Assembly: GCF_005233875.1 (NCBI RefSeq) | Contig: NZ_SZPZ01000005.1 | Location: 62,001-126,000 of the forward strand | Direction of reading: 5' to 3' | Source of the DNA: Kribbella jiaozuonensis | GTDB lineage: Bacteria > Actinomycetota > Actinomycetes > Propionibacteriales > Kribbellaceae | Length of the DNA: 64,000 nucleotides | Shown: piece after piece, positions 42,083-51,007 of the stretch | How the letters are laid out: each line of letters begins with the position of its first letter | Position numbering within the stretch: position 1 is the first letter of the stretch | Translations under genes and position numbers: made by a program | Notes under the pieces: generated by a model | What the model was told of the DNA's origin: nothing | Database searches by the model: none | Seen by the model: only the letters and a program-made list of their open reading frames with translations

Positions 42083-42963
42083 CAGGCCAGGCTCCTTCGG
42101 GTTCCGGCGGGCTGCGCACTGCCCCGCAGTACGGCGATGAAATCGAGCGCCTGACGAGCAGCGGGTACGTCGTGCACCCGGAAGACCCGCGCACCGAGCC
42201 AGGCGGAGATGCTCAGCGCCGCCAGCGTCCCGTTCCCGCGCTGACCCGGCGGCAGCTCCAATGTCTCGCCGATGAAGTCCTTGTTCGACACTGCGACCAG
42301 GACCGGCCAACCGGTCGCAGCCAGCTCGTCGAGGCGGCGGGTCAGCTCCAGCGACTGCAGCGTGTTCTTGCCGAAATCGTGCGTCGGGTCGATCAGGATC
42401 CCGTCCGGCCGTACGCCGGCCTCGACCGCCCGGTCCGCAAGCGCGGTCGTCGTACGGATCACGTCGGCCACTACGTCGTCGTACGCCATCCGGTGCGGGT
42501 CCGTGCGGGGTGAGAGACCGCCGACGTGGCTGCAGACCAGTCCGGTCCCGAACTCCGCGGCGGCGTACACCAGATCCGGATCGGCACCCGCCCAGGTGTC
42601 GTTGAGCAGGTCCGCGCCGGCCTCGGCGACCCGGCGGGCGACGCCGCTACGGTACGTGTCCACGCTGATCACCAGCGACGGATGGCGGGCCCGGATACCG
42701 GCCACGAAATCCACGGTCCGGCGGAGTTCCTCATCCTCGCTGACGGGTTCGCCGTACCCGGCCTTCACGCCACCGATGTCGACCAGGTCGGCACCGTCCG
42801 CGACCGCCTTGTCGATGGCCTCGTACGCCGCATCGGTGGCGAACGTCGCGCCGCGGTCGAAGAACGAGTCCGGCGTCCGGTTGATGATCGCCATCAGCGC
42901 GAACTCACCCACCCCGAACGACCGGCTGCCCAGCCGGAGTACCCCGTCGCGCTCGCCAGTCAC
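42082..42963 (-). CDS. folP2: Dihydropteroate-synthase-like protein of the FolP2 type
   Basis: The 293-residue TIM barrel resembles DHPS (MAIINRTPDSFFDRG, VISVDTYRSGVARRVAEAGA, LLNDTWAG, DPTHDFGKN, SNKDFIGETL). The catalytic loop normally containing STRPG is replaced by DIGGVKAGYGEPVSED at about 62-77. This is the signature of mycobacterial FolP2 proteins, which lack measurable DHPS activity. The GTG at 42963 is preferred to the longer frame. Gene order links it to the RibD_C reductase. Symbol by family resemblance; activity unknown. Confidence 0.85.
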   Translation of the reverse strand: MTGERDGVLRLGSRSFGVGEFALMAIINRTPDSFFDRGATFATDAAYEAIDKAVADGADLVDIGGVKAGYGEPVSEDEELRRTVDFVAGIRARHPSLVISVDTYRSGVARRVAEAGADLLNDTWAGADPDLVYAAAEFGTGLVCSHVGGLSPRTDPHRMAYDDVVADVIRTTTALADRAVEAGVRPDGILIDPTHDFGKNTLQSLELTRRLDELAATGWPVLVAVSNKDFIGETLELPPGQRGNGTLAALSISAWLGARVFRVHDVPAARQALDFIAVLRGSAQPAGTRRSLA

Positions 42964-43023
42964 CCACCGACTGTAACGGGGGCCGCCGCGTACATGCCCT
43001 ATCAGGTGCCGCGATCGCCACAT

Positions 43024-43035
43024 ATCCTATAGGAT
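43024..43035. promoter_or_regulatory. Palindromic operator upstream of the L-fuconate operon
   Basis: The perfect 12-base palindrome ATCCTATAGGAT lies about 43 bases before the fuconate dehydratase ATG, in the gap with divergent folP2. Its form is like GntR-family operators. The wider ATATCCTATAGGATTCC could also contain a -10 element. The regulator is not adjacent; an FCD-GntR gene at 61684-62355 is one distant candidate. Confidence 0.5.
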
Positions 43036-43077
43036 TCCCTTCGACAGTCCCGCCCACCGCTGCAGATCGGGTTCTCG

Positions 43078-44394
43078 ATGCCACGATTCACCGAGTTCGA
43101 GACGTACGACGTCCGCTTCCCCACGTCGCTGGACCTGGACGGCTCCGACGCGATGAACACCGATCCGGACTACTCCGCGGCGTACGTGATCGTGCGGACC
43201 GACGCCGGCGACGGGCTCGAGGGACACGGTTTCGCGTTCACGATCGGCCGGGGCAACGATGTCGAGACCGCGGCGATCGAGGCGCTCCGCGACCACGTCG
43301 TCGGGCTCGACCTGAACACGACGCTGAACGATCTCGGCGGGTTCTGGAAGTCGCTCGTGCACGACTCGCAGCTGCGCTGGCTCGGCCCGGAGAAGGGCGT
43401 CATGCACATGGCGATCGGCGCGGTCGTCAACGCGGTGTGGGACCTGGCCGCCAAGCGCGCCGGCGTACCGCTGTGGAAGCTGCTGTCCGACCTGACCCCG
43501 GAGCAGATCGTCGACCTCGTCGACTTCCGCTACCTGACCGACGCGCTGACACCGGACGACGCGCTGGAGATCCTCCGGAAGGCGAAGCCCGGGCGGGCGG
43601 AGCGGGAGGCGGTACTGCGCGAGCGCGGTTACCCGGCGTACACGACGACGCCCGGCTGGCTCGGGTATGACGACGCGAAGCTGGTCCGGCTCTGCCACGA
43701 GGCCGTCGCGGACGGGTTCACCCAGATCAAGCTCAAGGTCGGCGCGAACCTCGACGACGACATCCGCCGGATGCAGCTGGCCCGCGAGGCGGTCGGGCCG
43801 GACATCCGGATCGCGGTCGACGCCAACCAGCGCTGGGACGTCGCGGACGCGATCAGCTGGGTCGGGGCGCTGGCGCCGTACGACGTCTATTGGGTCGAGG
43901 AGCCGACCAGCCCGGACGACATCCTCGGGCACGCGACGATCGCGCGGGCGATCGCGCCGATCAAGGTCGCGACCGGTGAGCACGTGCAGAACCGGGTGAT
44001 CTTCAAGCAACTGCTGCAGGCCGGCTCGCTGTCGGTGCTGCAGCTCGACTCGGCGCGCGTCGCGGGCGTGAACGAGAACATCGCGAACCTGCTGCTGGCG
44101 GCGAAGTTCGGCGTACCGGTGTGTCCGCACGCGGGTGGGGTAGGACTGTGTGAGCTGGTCCAGCACCTGTCGATGTTCGACTACGTCGCGGTGAGCGGAT
44201 CGATGCAGGACCGGGTGATCGAGTACGTCGACCACCTGCACGAGCACTTCCTGGACCCGGTCGTGATCCGGGACGGGCACTACGTGGCACCGGTGCGGCC
44301 CGGGTTCGGCGCTGAGATGGACGCTGAGACGCTGACCGACTTCCGGTACCCGAGTGGCAAGATCTGGACTGACCTGGCAGAGGAGAAGAAGTGA
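43078..44394 (+). CDS. L-fuconate dehydratase (enolase superfamily)
   Basis: This enzyme dehydrates L-fuconate to 2-keto-3-deoxy-L-fuconate in non-phosphorylative fucose catabolism. The 438-residue length and the motifs GHGFAFTIGRGND, WKSLVHDSQLRWLGPEKGVM, IKLKVGA (catalytic Lys), VDANQRWDV and WVEEPTSPDD (metal ligands), TGEHVQNR and PHAGGVGLCELVQH match the family closely. It is the first of three overlapping or near-overlapping genes. The 3' end overlaps the SDR gene by four bases. Confidence 0.94.
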   Translation: MPRFTEFETYDVRFPTSLDLDGSDAMNTDPDYSAAYVIVRTDAGDGLEGHGFAFTIGRGNDVETAAIEALRDHVVGLDLNTTLNDLGGFWKSLVHDSQLRWLGPEKGVMHMAIGAVVNAVWDLAAKRAGVPLWKLLSDLTPEQIVDLVDFRYLTDALTPDDALEILRKAKPGRAEREAVLRERGYPAYTTTPGWLGYDDAKLVRLCHEAVADGFTQIKLKVGANLDDDIRRMQLAREAVGPDIRIAVDANQRWDVADAISWVGALAPYDVYWVEEPTSPDDILGHATIARAIAPIKVATGEHVQNRVIFKQLLQAGSLSVLQLDSARVAGVNENIANLLLAAKFGVPVCPHAGGVGLCELVQHLSMFDYVAVSGSMQDRVIEYVDHLHEHFLDPVVIRDGHYVAPVRPGFGAEMDAETLTDFRYPSGKIWTDLAEEKK

Positions 44395-45140
44395 CGGATT
44401 TCGCCGGCCTTCGGGCCGTGGTGACCGGTGGTGCTTCGGGGATCGGCCTCGCGGCGGCGCAACTGCTCGCGGCGCGCGGTGCCCAGGTGGTCGTGTTCGA
44501 TCTGAAGCCTGAGGTCGACGCACCGCTGACCGGGATCGCCGCGGACGTCACCGACGACGGCTCGATCCGGGACGCGGTCGCGGCCGCGGCGCTGCAGCTC
44601 GGCGGGATCGACATCGTGGTGAACAACGCCGGTATCGGCGCGCAGGGCACGGTCGCCGCGAACGACGACGACGAGTGGCACCGGGTGTTCGACGTGAACG
44701 TGGTCGGGATCGCCCGCGTGACCCGGGCCGCGCTGCCGCACCTCCGCAAGTCGGAGTCGGCCGCGATCGTCAACACCTGCTCGATCGCCGCGACCGCCGG
44801 CCTGCCGAACCGTGCGCTGTACTCCGCGAGCAAGGGCGCCGTCCTCGCGCTGACGATGGCGATGGCCGCGGACCACGTGCGCGAGGGGATCCGGGTGAAC
44901 TGCGTGAACCCTGGTACGGCGGACACGCCCTGGGTCGGCCGGCTGCTCGACGTCGCAACCGACCCGCAGGCCGAGCGGGCCGCGCTCGAGGCTCGGCAGC
45001 CGATGGGTCGGTTGGTGTCGGCGGACGAGGTCGCGAACGCGATCGCGTACCTGGCCAGCCCGTTGTCGGGTTCGACCACGGGTACGGCGCTGGCCGTCGA
45101 CGGCGGCATGCAGAACCTGCGGCTCCCGGCGGCGCGCTGA
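44391..45140 (+). CDS. SDR oxidoreductase, probably 2-keto-3-deoxy-L-fuconate dehydrogenase
   Basis: The 249-residue short-chain dehydrogenase has TGGASGIG near 12-19, NNAGIGAQG, catalytic Ser/Tyr/Lys in NTCSIAATAG and YSASKGA, and the C-terminal SGSTTGTALAVDGG. Its place between the dehydratase and the AKR gene assigns it to the keto-deoxy-fuconate oxidation step. GTG start overlaps the previous stop. Confidence 0.85.
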   Translation: MTDFAGLRAVVTGGASGIGLAAAQLLAARGAQVVVFDLKPEVDAPLTGIAADVTDDGSIRDAVAAAALQLGGIDIVVNNAGIGAQGTVAANDDDEWHRVFDVNVVGIARVTRAALPHLRKSESAAIVNTCSIAATAGLPNRALYSASKGAVLALTMAMAADHVREGIRVNCVNPGTADTPWVGRLLDVATDPQAERAALEARQPMGRLVSADEVANAIAYLASPLSGSTTGTALAVDGGMQNLRLPAAR

Positions 45141-46102
45141 TGAAGCTCTTCCCGGACGACCAGCGCGTCGGGCTCGGCGGCGCGCCGCTGGGCAACCTGC
45201 TCGGCGAGGTCAGCGACGTCGAGGCCATCGCCACGGTCAATGCAGCGTGGGACGAGGGTTGGCGGTACTTCGACACGGCGCCGCACTACGGTCTCGGACT
45301 GGCCGAGGAGCGACTCGGCGCCGGGCTGCGGGACAAGCCGCGCGACTCGTACGTGCTGTCGAGCAAGGTCGGGCGGATCATCTACCACGCCGACGAGGCT
45401 GCGACGGACGACGAGGGGTTCGCTGTCGACACGACGCGTCGGCGGCGGTGGGACTTCAGCCGGGACGGCGTACTGCGGAGCATCGAGGACTCGCTGCAGC
45501 GGATCGGGACCGATCGGCTCGATGTGGTGTTCGTGCACGACCCGGACGATCACTACGAGGAGGCGGTCGCGACCGCGTTCCCGACGCTGATCGAGCTCCG
45601 CGACCAGGGCGTGATCGGCGCGATCGGGTCCGGGATGAACCAGACCGCGATGCTGACGCGGTTCGTGCAGGAGATCGACATCGACGTGATCATGCTGGCC
45701 GGGCGCTACACGCTGATCGACCCCGACGGCTTGGACGACGTACTCCCCGCCTGCCTGGCAAACAACGTCCAGGTCGTTGCCGTAGGCATCTTCAACTCCG
45801 GCCTACTCTCCCAGCCCCGCCCCGCAGCCGGCACCACCTTCAACTACGAGCCGGCCGCCCAAGCCCTCCTCGACAAAGCCAACAAACTCGCCGACCTCTG
45901 CGAATCCCACAACACCACCCTCCCCGCCGCAGCCCTCGCCTTCCCGCTAGCCCACCCAGCCGTCGCGGGCATCGCAGTCGGCTGCCGCACCCCCGAAGAA
46001 GTCCACACAAACGCAGCCCTATCCCGCACCGAGGTCCCAACAGCCCTCTGGTCCGACCTGAAGTCCGCCGGCCTACTCCGCGAGGACGCGCCTACTCCGT
46101 AG
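45140..46102 (+). CDS. Aldo/keto reductase, probably L-fucose or D-threo-aldose 1-dehydrogenase
   Basis: The 320-residue TIM-barrel oxidoreductase has YFDTAPHYGLGLAEERLG (catalytic Asp, Tyr), VLSSKVGR (Lys) and VVFVHDPDDHYEEA (His). The subfamily includes L-fucose dehydrogenases that start the same pathway, making L-fucono-lactone. The start overlaps the SDR stop as TGATG; a much longer upstream frame is rejected. The 3' end overlaps the convergent PucR gene by 11 bases. No lactonase or transporter gene is in the operon. Confidence 0.86.
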   Translation: MKLFPDDQRVGLGGAPLGNLLGEVSDVEAIATVNAAWDEGWRYFDTAPHYGLGLAEERLGAGLRDKPRDSYVLSSKVGRIIYHADEAATDDEGFAVDTTRRRRWDFSRDGVLRSIEDSLQRIGTDRLDVVFVHDPDDHYEEAVATAFPTLIELRDQGVIGAIGSGMNQTAMLTRFVQEIDIDVIMLAGRYTLIDPDGLDDVLPACLANNVQVVAVGIFNSGLLSQPRPAAGTTFNYEPAAQALLDKANKLADLCESHNTTLPAAALAFPLAHPAVAGIAVGCRTPEEVHTNAALSRTEVPTALWSDLKSAGLLREDAPTP

Positions 46103-47633
46103 GCGTTGTGCGGGAGGCGAGGTGTAGCGCCAGGCGTTCGTCGGGGTTTGTGAGATCTACGCCTAGTAGGTGTTGGATCTTCTGGATGCGGGCCGCGGCT
46201 GTGTTGCGGTGGATGCCTAGGACTGCGGCGGTTTCGGCTACTGAGGACTCTGTGTCTAGGTAGACAGCAAGGGTGGTGACCAGGTCGCCGGGTTGGTCTT
46301 TGATGGGGGCTAGGAGGGCTTGGGCAGCTGGCTGGAAAGTGTCGGTGCGCGTCCAGGCGAGCAGCAGCTGGGCAAGGCCCAGACGGTCTACGTGAAGGAA
46401 ACGGCCTGTTTCCGGGCGTCCGCGGGCCAACCCGGCCGCGTCGCCGGCTTCGGCGAGGGTGGTGGCGATTCCGCTCGGACCAGCCTGCACCCGACCGACA
46501 CCGACGTACGCGTCAACCGTCTTCACCAGCCGACGCTGCACCCGCCGGATCGTCGCCGCCTGCTCCTGCACCTCTGTCGCCGTCGGTTCGCTCACCGCGG
46601 TGATCCACGCCGACCACCCATCCCCCTGCTCCACCACAACCGCCTGCAGCCCCTCGGCGTCGAACGCCTCCACAACATCCGTACGCCGCCCCGCAACGTC
46701 CACCTGTCCGTCAGCGCCGATCCGGATCCCCGTGTGCCACCCGTCCAGCTGCCACCCCAGATCCACCGCCCGTCGACGCGTAGCCTCCGACGGCTCACCA
46801 TGCAGCAGCTCACCAAGCAGCGATGTACGTTGGCGTGCATCCCGCTCCAGCTCCAACCGCCGCAACGCCAACCGCTCCCCCACGGCCGGCGCGACCACAC
46901 TCAGCACCTCAGGTACGGCGGCAACCTCAGCCGGCACCACGTCGGGCAGCCGAGCAACCAACCAGCACACCGGCCCAACCCCCAGCACAGCAACGGCAAT
47001 CAGCACCGCACCACTGGCCAGATCAACCCGGTACGGCGCAGCCCACCCGACCGGCACCCGAGGCAACGCAGCAACCAGCTCGGTCCGCTCTTCAGGCTCC
47101 AGCGGCTCCCCGGCGAGTGTGCCGCCGTCCGCACCAGCCAACGTGACAGGTCGATCCAGGACGCTTGCCGTGGTCCGCAGTACCGAGGCCAGATCACCGT
47201 TCGCCCGCCGCAACGCTGACACCGCCCGGAGCACCAGGTCAGACCGGACCACCTCAGGCTCGGCCGTGACCCGCCGCAGCTGCTCGTGCGCGGCCAACGG
47301 ATCCGGGCATCCCAGCACGGGCAGCTGCAACCGCTCAGCCAGCAGCTGAGCCCCACGTCCCAGCGGCTCCACACCAGCCAGCAACACCGCCCCTGCCTTG
47401 GCCGCCGACGCCCGGCTGATCAGAGCGTCGATCCGCCAGTCGGTGTGGTCGTTCGCCAGCAGTACGACGAGCACCTGCCCGTCCAGCGGCTCCGGGTGCA
47501 CCGACACCTCCAGCGTCACCACGGACCCGGTCAGCCGCGGCCCAGGATCGCCACCGCCGGCCAGCACCACCACATCCCGCCACCCAGGAGACGCGAGCAT
47601 GGCCGCCAAGGTCGGCGACAGTCCCGGCGTCAT
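46092..47633 (-). CDS. PucR-family transcriptional regulator
   Basis: The 513-residue regulator has an N-terminal PucR-like sensory region (about 1-180) and a middle GGDEF-like region. The C-terminal PucR HTH is at about 460-505 (VAETAAVLGIHRNTAAARIQ, then LLGVDLTNPDERLAL). PucR proteins typically control purine, allantoin or hydantoin catabolism. The ATG at 47633 overlaps the DUF917 stop by four bases, so it belongs to the operon; the longer frame to 47918 is rejected. Confidence 0.88.
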   Translation of the reverse strand: MTPGLSPTLAAMLASPGWRDVVVLAGGGDPGPRLTGSVVTLEVSVHPEPLDGQVLVVLLANDHTDWRIDALISRASAAKAGAVLLAGVEPLGRGAQLLAERLQLPVLGCPDPLAAHEQLRRVTAEPEVVRSDLVLRAVSALRRANGDLASVLRTTASVLDRPVTLAGADGGTLAGEPLEPEERTELVAALPRVPVGWAAPYRVDLASGAVLIAVAVLGVGPVCWLVARLPDVVPAEVAAVPEVLSVVAPAVGERLALRRLELERDARQRTSLLGELLHGEPSEATRRRAVDLGWQLDGWHTGIRIGADGQVDVAGRRTDVVEAFDAEGLQAVVVEQGDGWSAWITAVSEPTATEVQEQAATIRRVQRRLVKTVDAYVGVGRVQAGPSGIATTLAEAGDAAGLARGRPETGRFLHVDRLGLAQLLLAWTRTDTFQPAAQALLAPIKDQPGDLVTTLAVYLDTESSVAETAAVLGIHRNTAAARIQKIQHLLGVDLTNPDERLALHLASRTTPTE

Positions 47634-48700
47634 GATGCCTCCAGCAACTGCGGTTCGCACGCGAGCCCGAACGCCTGCGGTCCGACATGGGCGATGCGGT
47701 CGCTGCGTCGCCACCACGCCGGTCCGGGCAATGCAAGTACCAGGACCTCGTCGCCGGTCCGGATGGCGTCGACAGCGATCGGTTGGAGGGTACGGCGATC
47801 CAGCAGGCACAGCAGATCCGGTGTGGTGACCGCAGGCGTACCGTCGACCAGCGCGAGCAGGTACTCGTTCTCGGTCTCGATCCGAATCACCGCACGGCTG
47901 CCGGAGTCGACCACGCACACACTGCCGCGACCGAACGCAGCGCCACCATCAGCAATCAAATGCCGAGCGACCTGCTCGACCCGACCACTCGCCAGCAGCC
48001 GCCCACCCAAACCGTCAGCAATATCAGCCGGCGTAGCCCACGGCTCCAGCGCAGCATGCGCACGCCCGAGCGCCAGCGCCCGCGTCAAACTCCCCTGTAC
48101 GGCGTCCGCCGCCGCAGCCTCTACCGGAGTGGGCGCCAGAGCCAGCACCGCCCAGCCACCGGTGTGAGCGACGAAGCTGCGCACAGCTCGCTCAAGCCCG
48201 GCCGCATCGACGTTGTCGACCACGATCACCTGACCGCTCGGCTCGCTAAGCGCACAAGGCGTCAGTGAACGCCCCGCCACCGCCCAGGAGAACTGATCCA
48301 GCCGCGGCAACGCCCGCCCCATCAGGTCGGCGTCGATCACCGGAAGGCCCAGATCCAGCGCAGCGATCAACGGAGTCAGCCCGTTGAGCCCTCCGGCCTC
48401 CAGCGGCATCAGCCCGGTGACGTCCGCACCGGCCCACCGGCTGACCGCCCGCACCGCCGTGTCGAACTCACCACCGCTCGGCAGCTTCTCCATCAGCACA
48501 CTGGTCGCCCCGACCACACCGATCGGACTCACCAGCGCATCCGGTACGTCGGCGGCGTCCCGCAGTACCAGCTCGCCGTCACCGAGCCGCCGGCGCAACA
48601 TGCGTCCGAACGACCCCGTGTCGCCGCCACCACCCGACCCCAGCAGGGTGACGCCGACAACCAGCGCTTCCAGGTCCTGCGCCTTGACGACTGTCGTCAT
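47630..48700 (-). CDS. DUF917 (S-methyl-thiohydantoin desulfurase-like) protein, copy A
   Basis: This 356-residue protein is the most divergent of three DUF917 paralogues. It keeps LLGSGGGGDTGSFG near 20, MPLEAGGLNGLTPLIAALDL and a C-terminal TTPDLLCLLD. Pfam associates this fold with S-methyl-thiohydantoin desulfurase, and members often neighbour hydantoinases. It is separated from copies B and C by a strong hairpin and instead leads to the PucR gene, so it may be controlled separately. Confidence 0.82.
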   Translation of the reverse strand: MTTVVKAQDLEALVVGVTLLGSGGGGDTGSFGRMLRRRLGDGELVLRDAADVPDALVSPIGVVGATSVLMEKLPSGGEFDTAVRAVSRWAGADVTGLMPLEAGGLNGLTPLIAALDLGLPVIDADLMGRALPRLDQFSWAVAGRSLTPCALSEPSGQVIVVDNVDAAGLERAVRSFVAHTGGWAVLALAPTPVEAAAADAVQGSLTRALALGRAHAALEPWATPADIADGLGGRLLASGRVEQVARHLIADGGAAFGRGSVCVVDSGSRAVIRIETENEYLLALVDGTPAVTTPDLLCLLDRRTLQPIAVDAIRTGDEVLVLALPGPAWWRRSDRIAHVGPQAFGLACEPQLLEAS

Positions 48701-48731
48701 AGGCCGATCCTTGCACGACAGGTTGGAATCC

Positions 48732-48765
48732 CGGCCCGCCGCGGAGGGGTCAGCACGGCGGGCCG
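48732..48765 (-). terminator. Hairpin between DUF917 copies A and B
   Basis: CGGCCCGCCG pairs perfectly with CGGCGGGCCG across a 14-base loop. It lies immediately after the stop of copy B (minus strand) and 32 bases before the start of copy A, and could partially terminate the upstream operon. Confidence 0.65.
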
Positions 48766-48769
48766 AGAG

Positions 48770-49882
48770 TCATGGGGTGGTTACGAGGTCGCCGCGGCGT
48801 TCGACCGGGTTGAACTCCACGTCCAGACCGAAGCAGGACGGTCCGAAGACGGCCAGGGCCTCCGGCGTACGCATCAGGTCAGGCGTCGAGATGCCGACCA
48901 CGGTGACCCGCTGGCCGTACCGCAGACCCTCTGTGGTGATCGGCTCCGCGGTGTCCGCCTCCAGTACGCAGATCAGGTCCGGCACCGTGCACACCACCTC
49001 GCCGTCGACCTCGGCGACCAGGTTCTCGTTCTGGAAGCGCAGTTCGAGCTCCGACGTCCCGTCGTACCCGGTGAAGCGTGCCCGCCCCCGCGCGAAGCCC
49101 TCGAGCGTACGGCGTTCCACGTCGACCACCTTCCCGCGGAACAGCACCCGGAGGTGGCTGTACAGCGTCGGCGCCAGCGCGGCCCGGATCGCCTCGACCG
49201 GATCCTTGTGCGCCGCCCGCGCCTCCCGGACGGCACGCCCGATCGACAGTCCGAGCGACAGCGTCCGCGGTACGGCGGTGCGCTTCACCTCCGCGCCCGT
49301 CATCGAGTACTCCGCGATGTGCGCGACCCCGCCGAGCCGGATCGTGATCCCGCGCGCGAGCCACTCCATCTGCTTGTTGTCCGTGCCGGTGTCGATCACC
49401 ACGGTCTCGTCGTGCTCGCCCGCGATCGCCATCGGCGACCCCGGTACGCCGTACACCGAGAACGTCTCCATCTGCAGCTCGGGGAACGCCCGGCCCATGC
49501 CGTCGGCATCGACCACCGGCAGACCGGTGCGGGCGGCAACGAGCAGCGGGATCATCGAGTTGATGCCGCCGCACTCGATCGGCATCGTGGCGTCGGCGGT
49601 CCGCCCGAGGTGCTTCTCGAGCGCTCGCAGCGCGCCGACCGGTTCGCTGCCGCGCGGGATCTTCTCCACGATCACGGTCGGCGCGCCCATCTGCGCGGTC
49701 GGGATGACGAACGCGTCGTCGTCCAGCTCGTCCGGGTCGAGGACCGTCACCGGCCCGTGTTCGCGGATCGCCTGCTCGACCAGCAGCCGCCCGATCAGCG
49801 GATCCCCGCCACCACCGGTCCCGAGGATCGCCGCCCCGCGGGCGAGATCCCGCAGGTGCTCGATATCCAGCTTCCAGCTCAT
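48770..49882 (-). CDS. DUF917 (S-methyl-thiohydantoin desulfurase-like) protein, copy B
   Basis: The 370-residue cytoplasmic protein has the family N-terminus AAILGTGGGGDPLIGRLL, TMPIECGGINSMIPLLVAA, VDADGMGRAFPELQMETF and the C-terminal TVPDLICVLEADTAEPITTE. Copies B and C are clearly closer to each other than to A. Its start overlaps the end of copy C by four bases (ATGA). The B/C pair may form a heteromer; this is inferred. Confidence 0.85.
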   Translation of the reverse strand: MSWKLDIEHLRDLARGAAILGTGGGGDPLIGRLLVEQAIREHGPVTVLDPDELDDDAFVIPTAQMGAPTVIVEKIPRGSEPVGALRALEKHLGRTADATMPIECGGINSMIPLLVAARTGLPVVDADGMGRAFPELQMETFSVYGVPGSPMAIAGEHDETVVIDTGTDNKQMEWLARGITIRLGGVAHIAEYSMTGAEVKRTAVPRTLSLGLSIGRAVREARAAHKDPVEAIRAALAPTLYSHLRVLFRGKVVDVERRTLEGFARGRARFTGYDGTSELELRFQNENLVAEVDGEVVCTVPDLICVLEADTAEPITTEGLRYGQRVTVVGISTPDLMRTPEALAVFGPSCFGLDVEFNPVERRGDLVTTP

Positions 49883-50952
49883 ACGGTCTCCAAAGCCCGG
49901 ATCGGGTCGAGGTCGTAGCCGAAGTACCGCGGCCCGACCAGCGCGATACCTTCCGGGGAGTGCCAGCGTTCGTCGGCCGGCGCGGCGAGCACGCTGACCC
50001 GGTGGCCGTACCGCAGCGCCTCGGTGGTGATCGGTTCGCCGGTCTCGGTGTCGAGCACGATGATCAGGTCCGGCGTGGTGGCGACCGCCGTACCCTCCAG
50101 CTCCGCGACCAGGTGCTCGTTCTGGAAGCGCAGCACCATCACGTGACCGTGCGACGCGTCCAGCCCGTCGACGGTCGCGTCACCGCGGGCGAAGCCGGTC
50201 GTCGTACGGCGTTGTACGTCGACGACCTTGCCGACATGCAGGAGCCGTCCGCCGAGCTCGCCGACCACGGCCGCGACCGGATCGCTGTGCTCACGCTGGG
50301 CCTGCTCGATCGCCCGGCCGATCGTGACGCACTTGCTGAGCGTGCCGGCGACGAACGCGCCGCGGATCTCGGCGCCGGTCATCGCGTACAGCGAGACGAT
50401 CGCCGAACAGCCCATGTCGATCGTCGCCGAGCGGGCCAGCCGTTCGGCCCATTCGTTCGTGACCGTGTCGAAAACGCCGCGGTTGCCCTTCTCGTCGACG
50501 ATCGACATCGGGGTCGCCTCGATCCCGGCGAGCGTCGGCAGCACCATCTGCAGCTCGGGGAACGCGCGTCCCATCCCGTCGCCGTCCACCAGCGGCAGCC
50601 CGAGCTGCGCGGCGGCGATCACCGGTACGGTCGAGTTGACCCCGCCGGCCTCGATACAGGCGAGGTGGGTCGGCGTCTTCCCGACGTACTTCGCCAGCGT
50701 CTGCACCGCGACCGAGATCTGGTCCGCGGACGGCAACTTCTCCACCATCACCGTTGGTGCGCCCATCATTGCCACCGGCAACACGCAGGCGTCGTCCGGA
50801 AGGTCGCCAACAGCAACGATCTCCACCGGCCCGTGCTCCCGCACGGCCTGCTGCGCGAGCAGCTTCCCGATGTGCGGATCCCCTCCGCCCCCGGTGCCCA
50901 GCACGGCGGCACCGCGAGCAAGGGACCCCAGGTCCTCAGCCCGAAGCTTCAT
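49879..50952 (-). CDS. DUF917 (S-methyl-thiohydantoin desulfurase-like) protein, copy C
   Basis: The 357-residue paralogue has AAVLGTGGGGDPHIGKLL, HLACIEAGGVNSTVPVIA, VDGDGMGRAFPELQMVLP and TTPDLIIVLDTETGEPITTE. The start is the ATG at 50952; the frame upstream to 51336 runs antisense-like through the hydantoinase gene and is rejected. It is separated from the hydantoinase stop by 55 bases and probably co-transcribed. Confidence 0.85.
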   Translation of the reverse strand: MKLRAEDLGSLARGAAVLGTGGGGDPHIGKLLAQQAVREHGPVEIVAVGDLPDDACVLPVAMMGAPTVMVEKLPSADQISVAVQTLAKYVGKTPTHLACIEAGGVNSTVPVIAAAQLGLPLVDGDGMGRAFPELQMVLPTLAGIEATPMSIVDEKGNRGVFDTVTNEWAERLARSATIDMGCSAIVSLYAMTGAEIRGAFVAGTLSKCVTIGRAIEQAQREHSDPVAAVVGELGGRLLHVGKVVDVQRRTTTGFARGDATVDGLDASHGHVMVLRFQNEHLVAELEGTAVATTPDLIIVLDTETGEPITTEALRYGHRVSVLAAPADERWHSPEGIALVGPRYFGYDLDPIRALETV

Positions 50953-51007
50953 CGCAACCACTCCACCCCGGCCGCCCGGCGGGCATGCACTCGCCCCGCG
51001 GTCGCGC

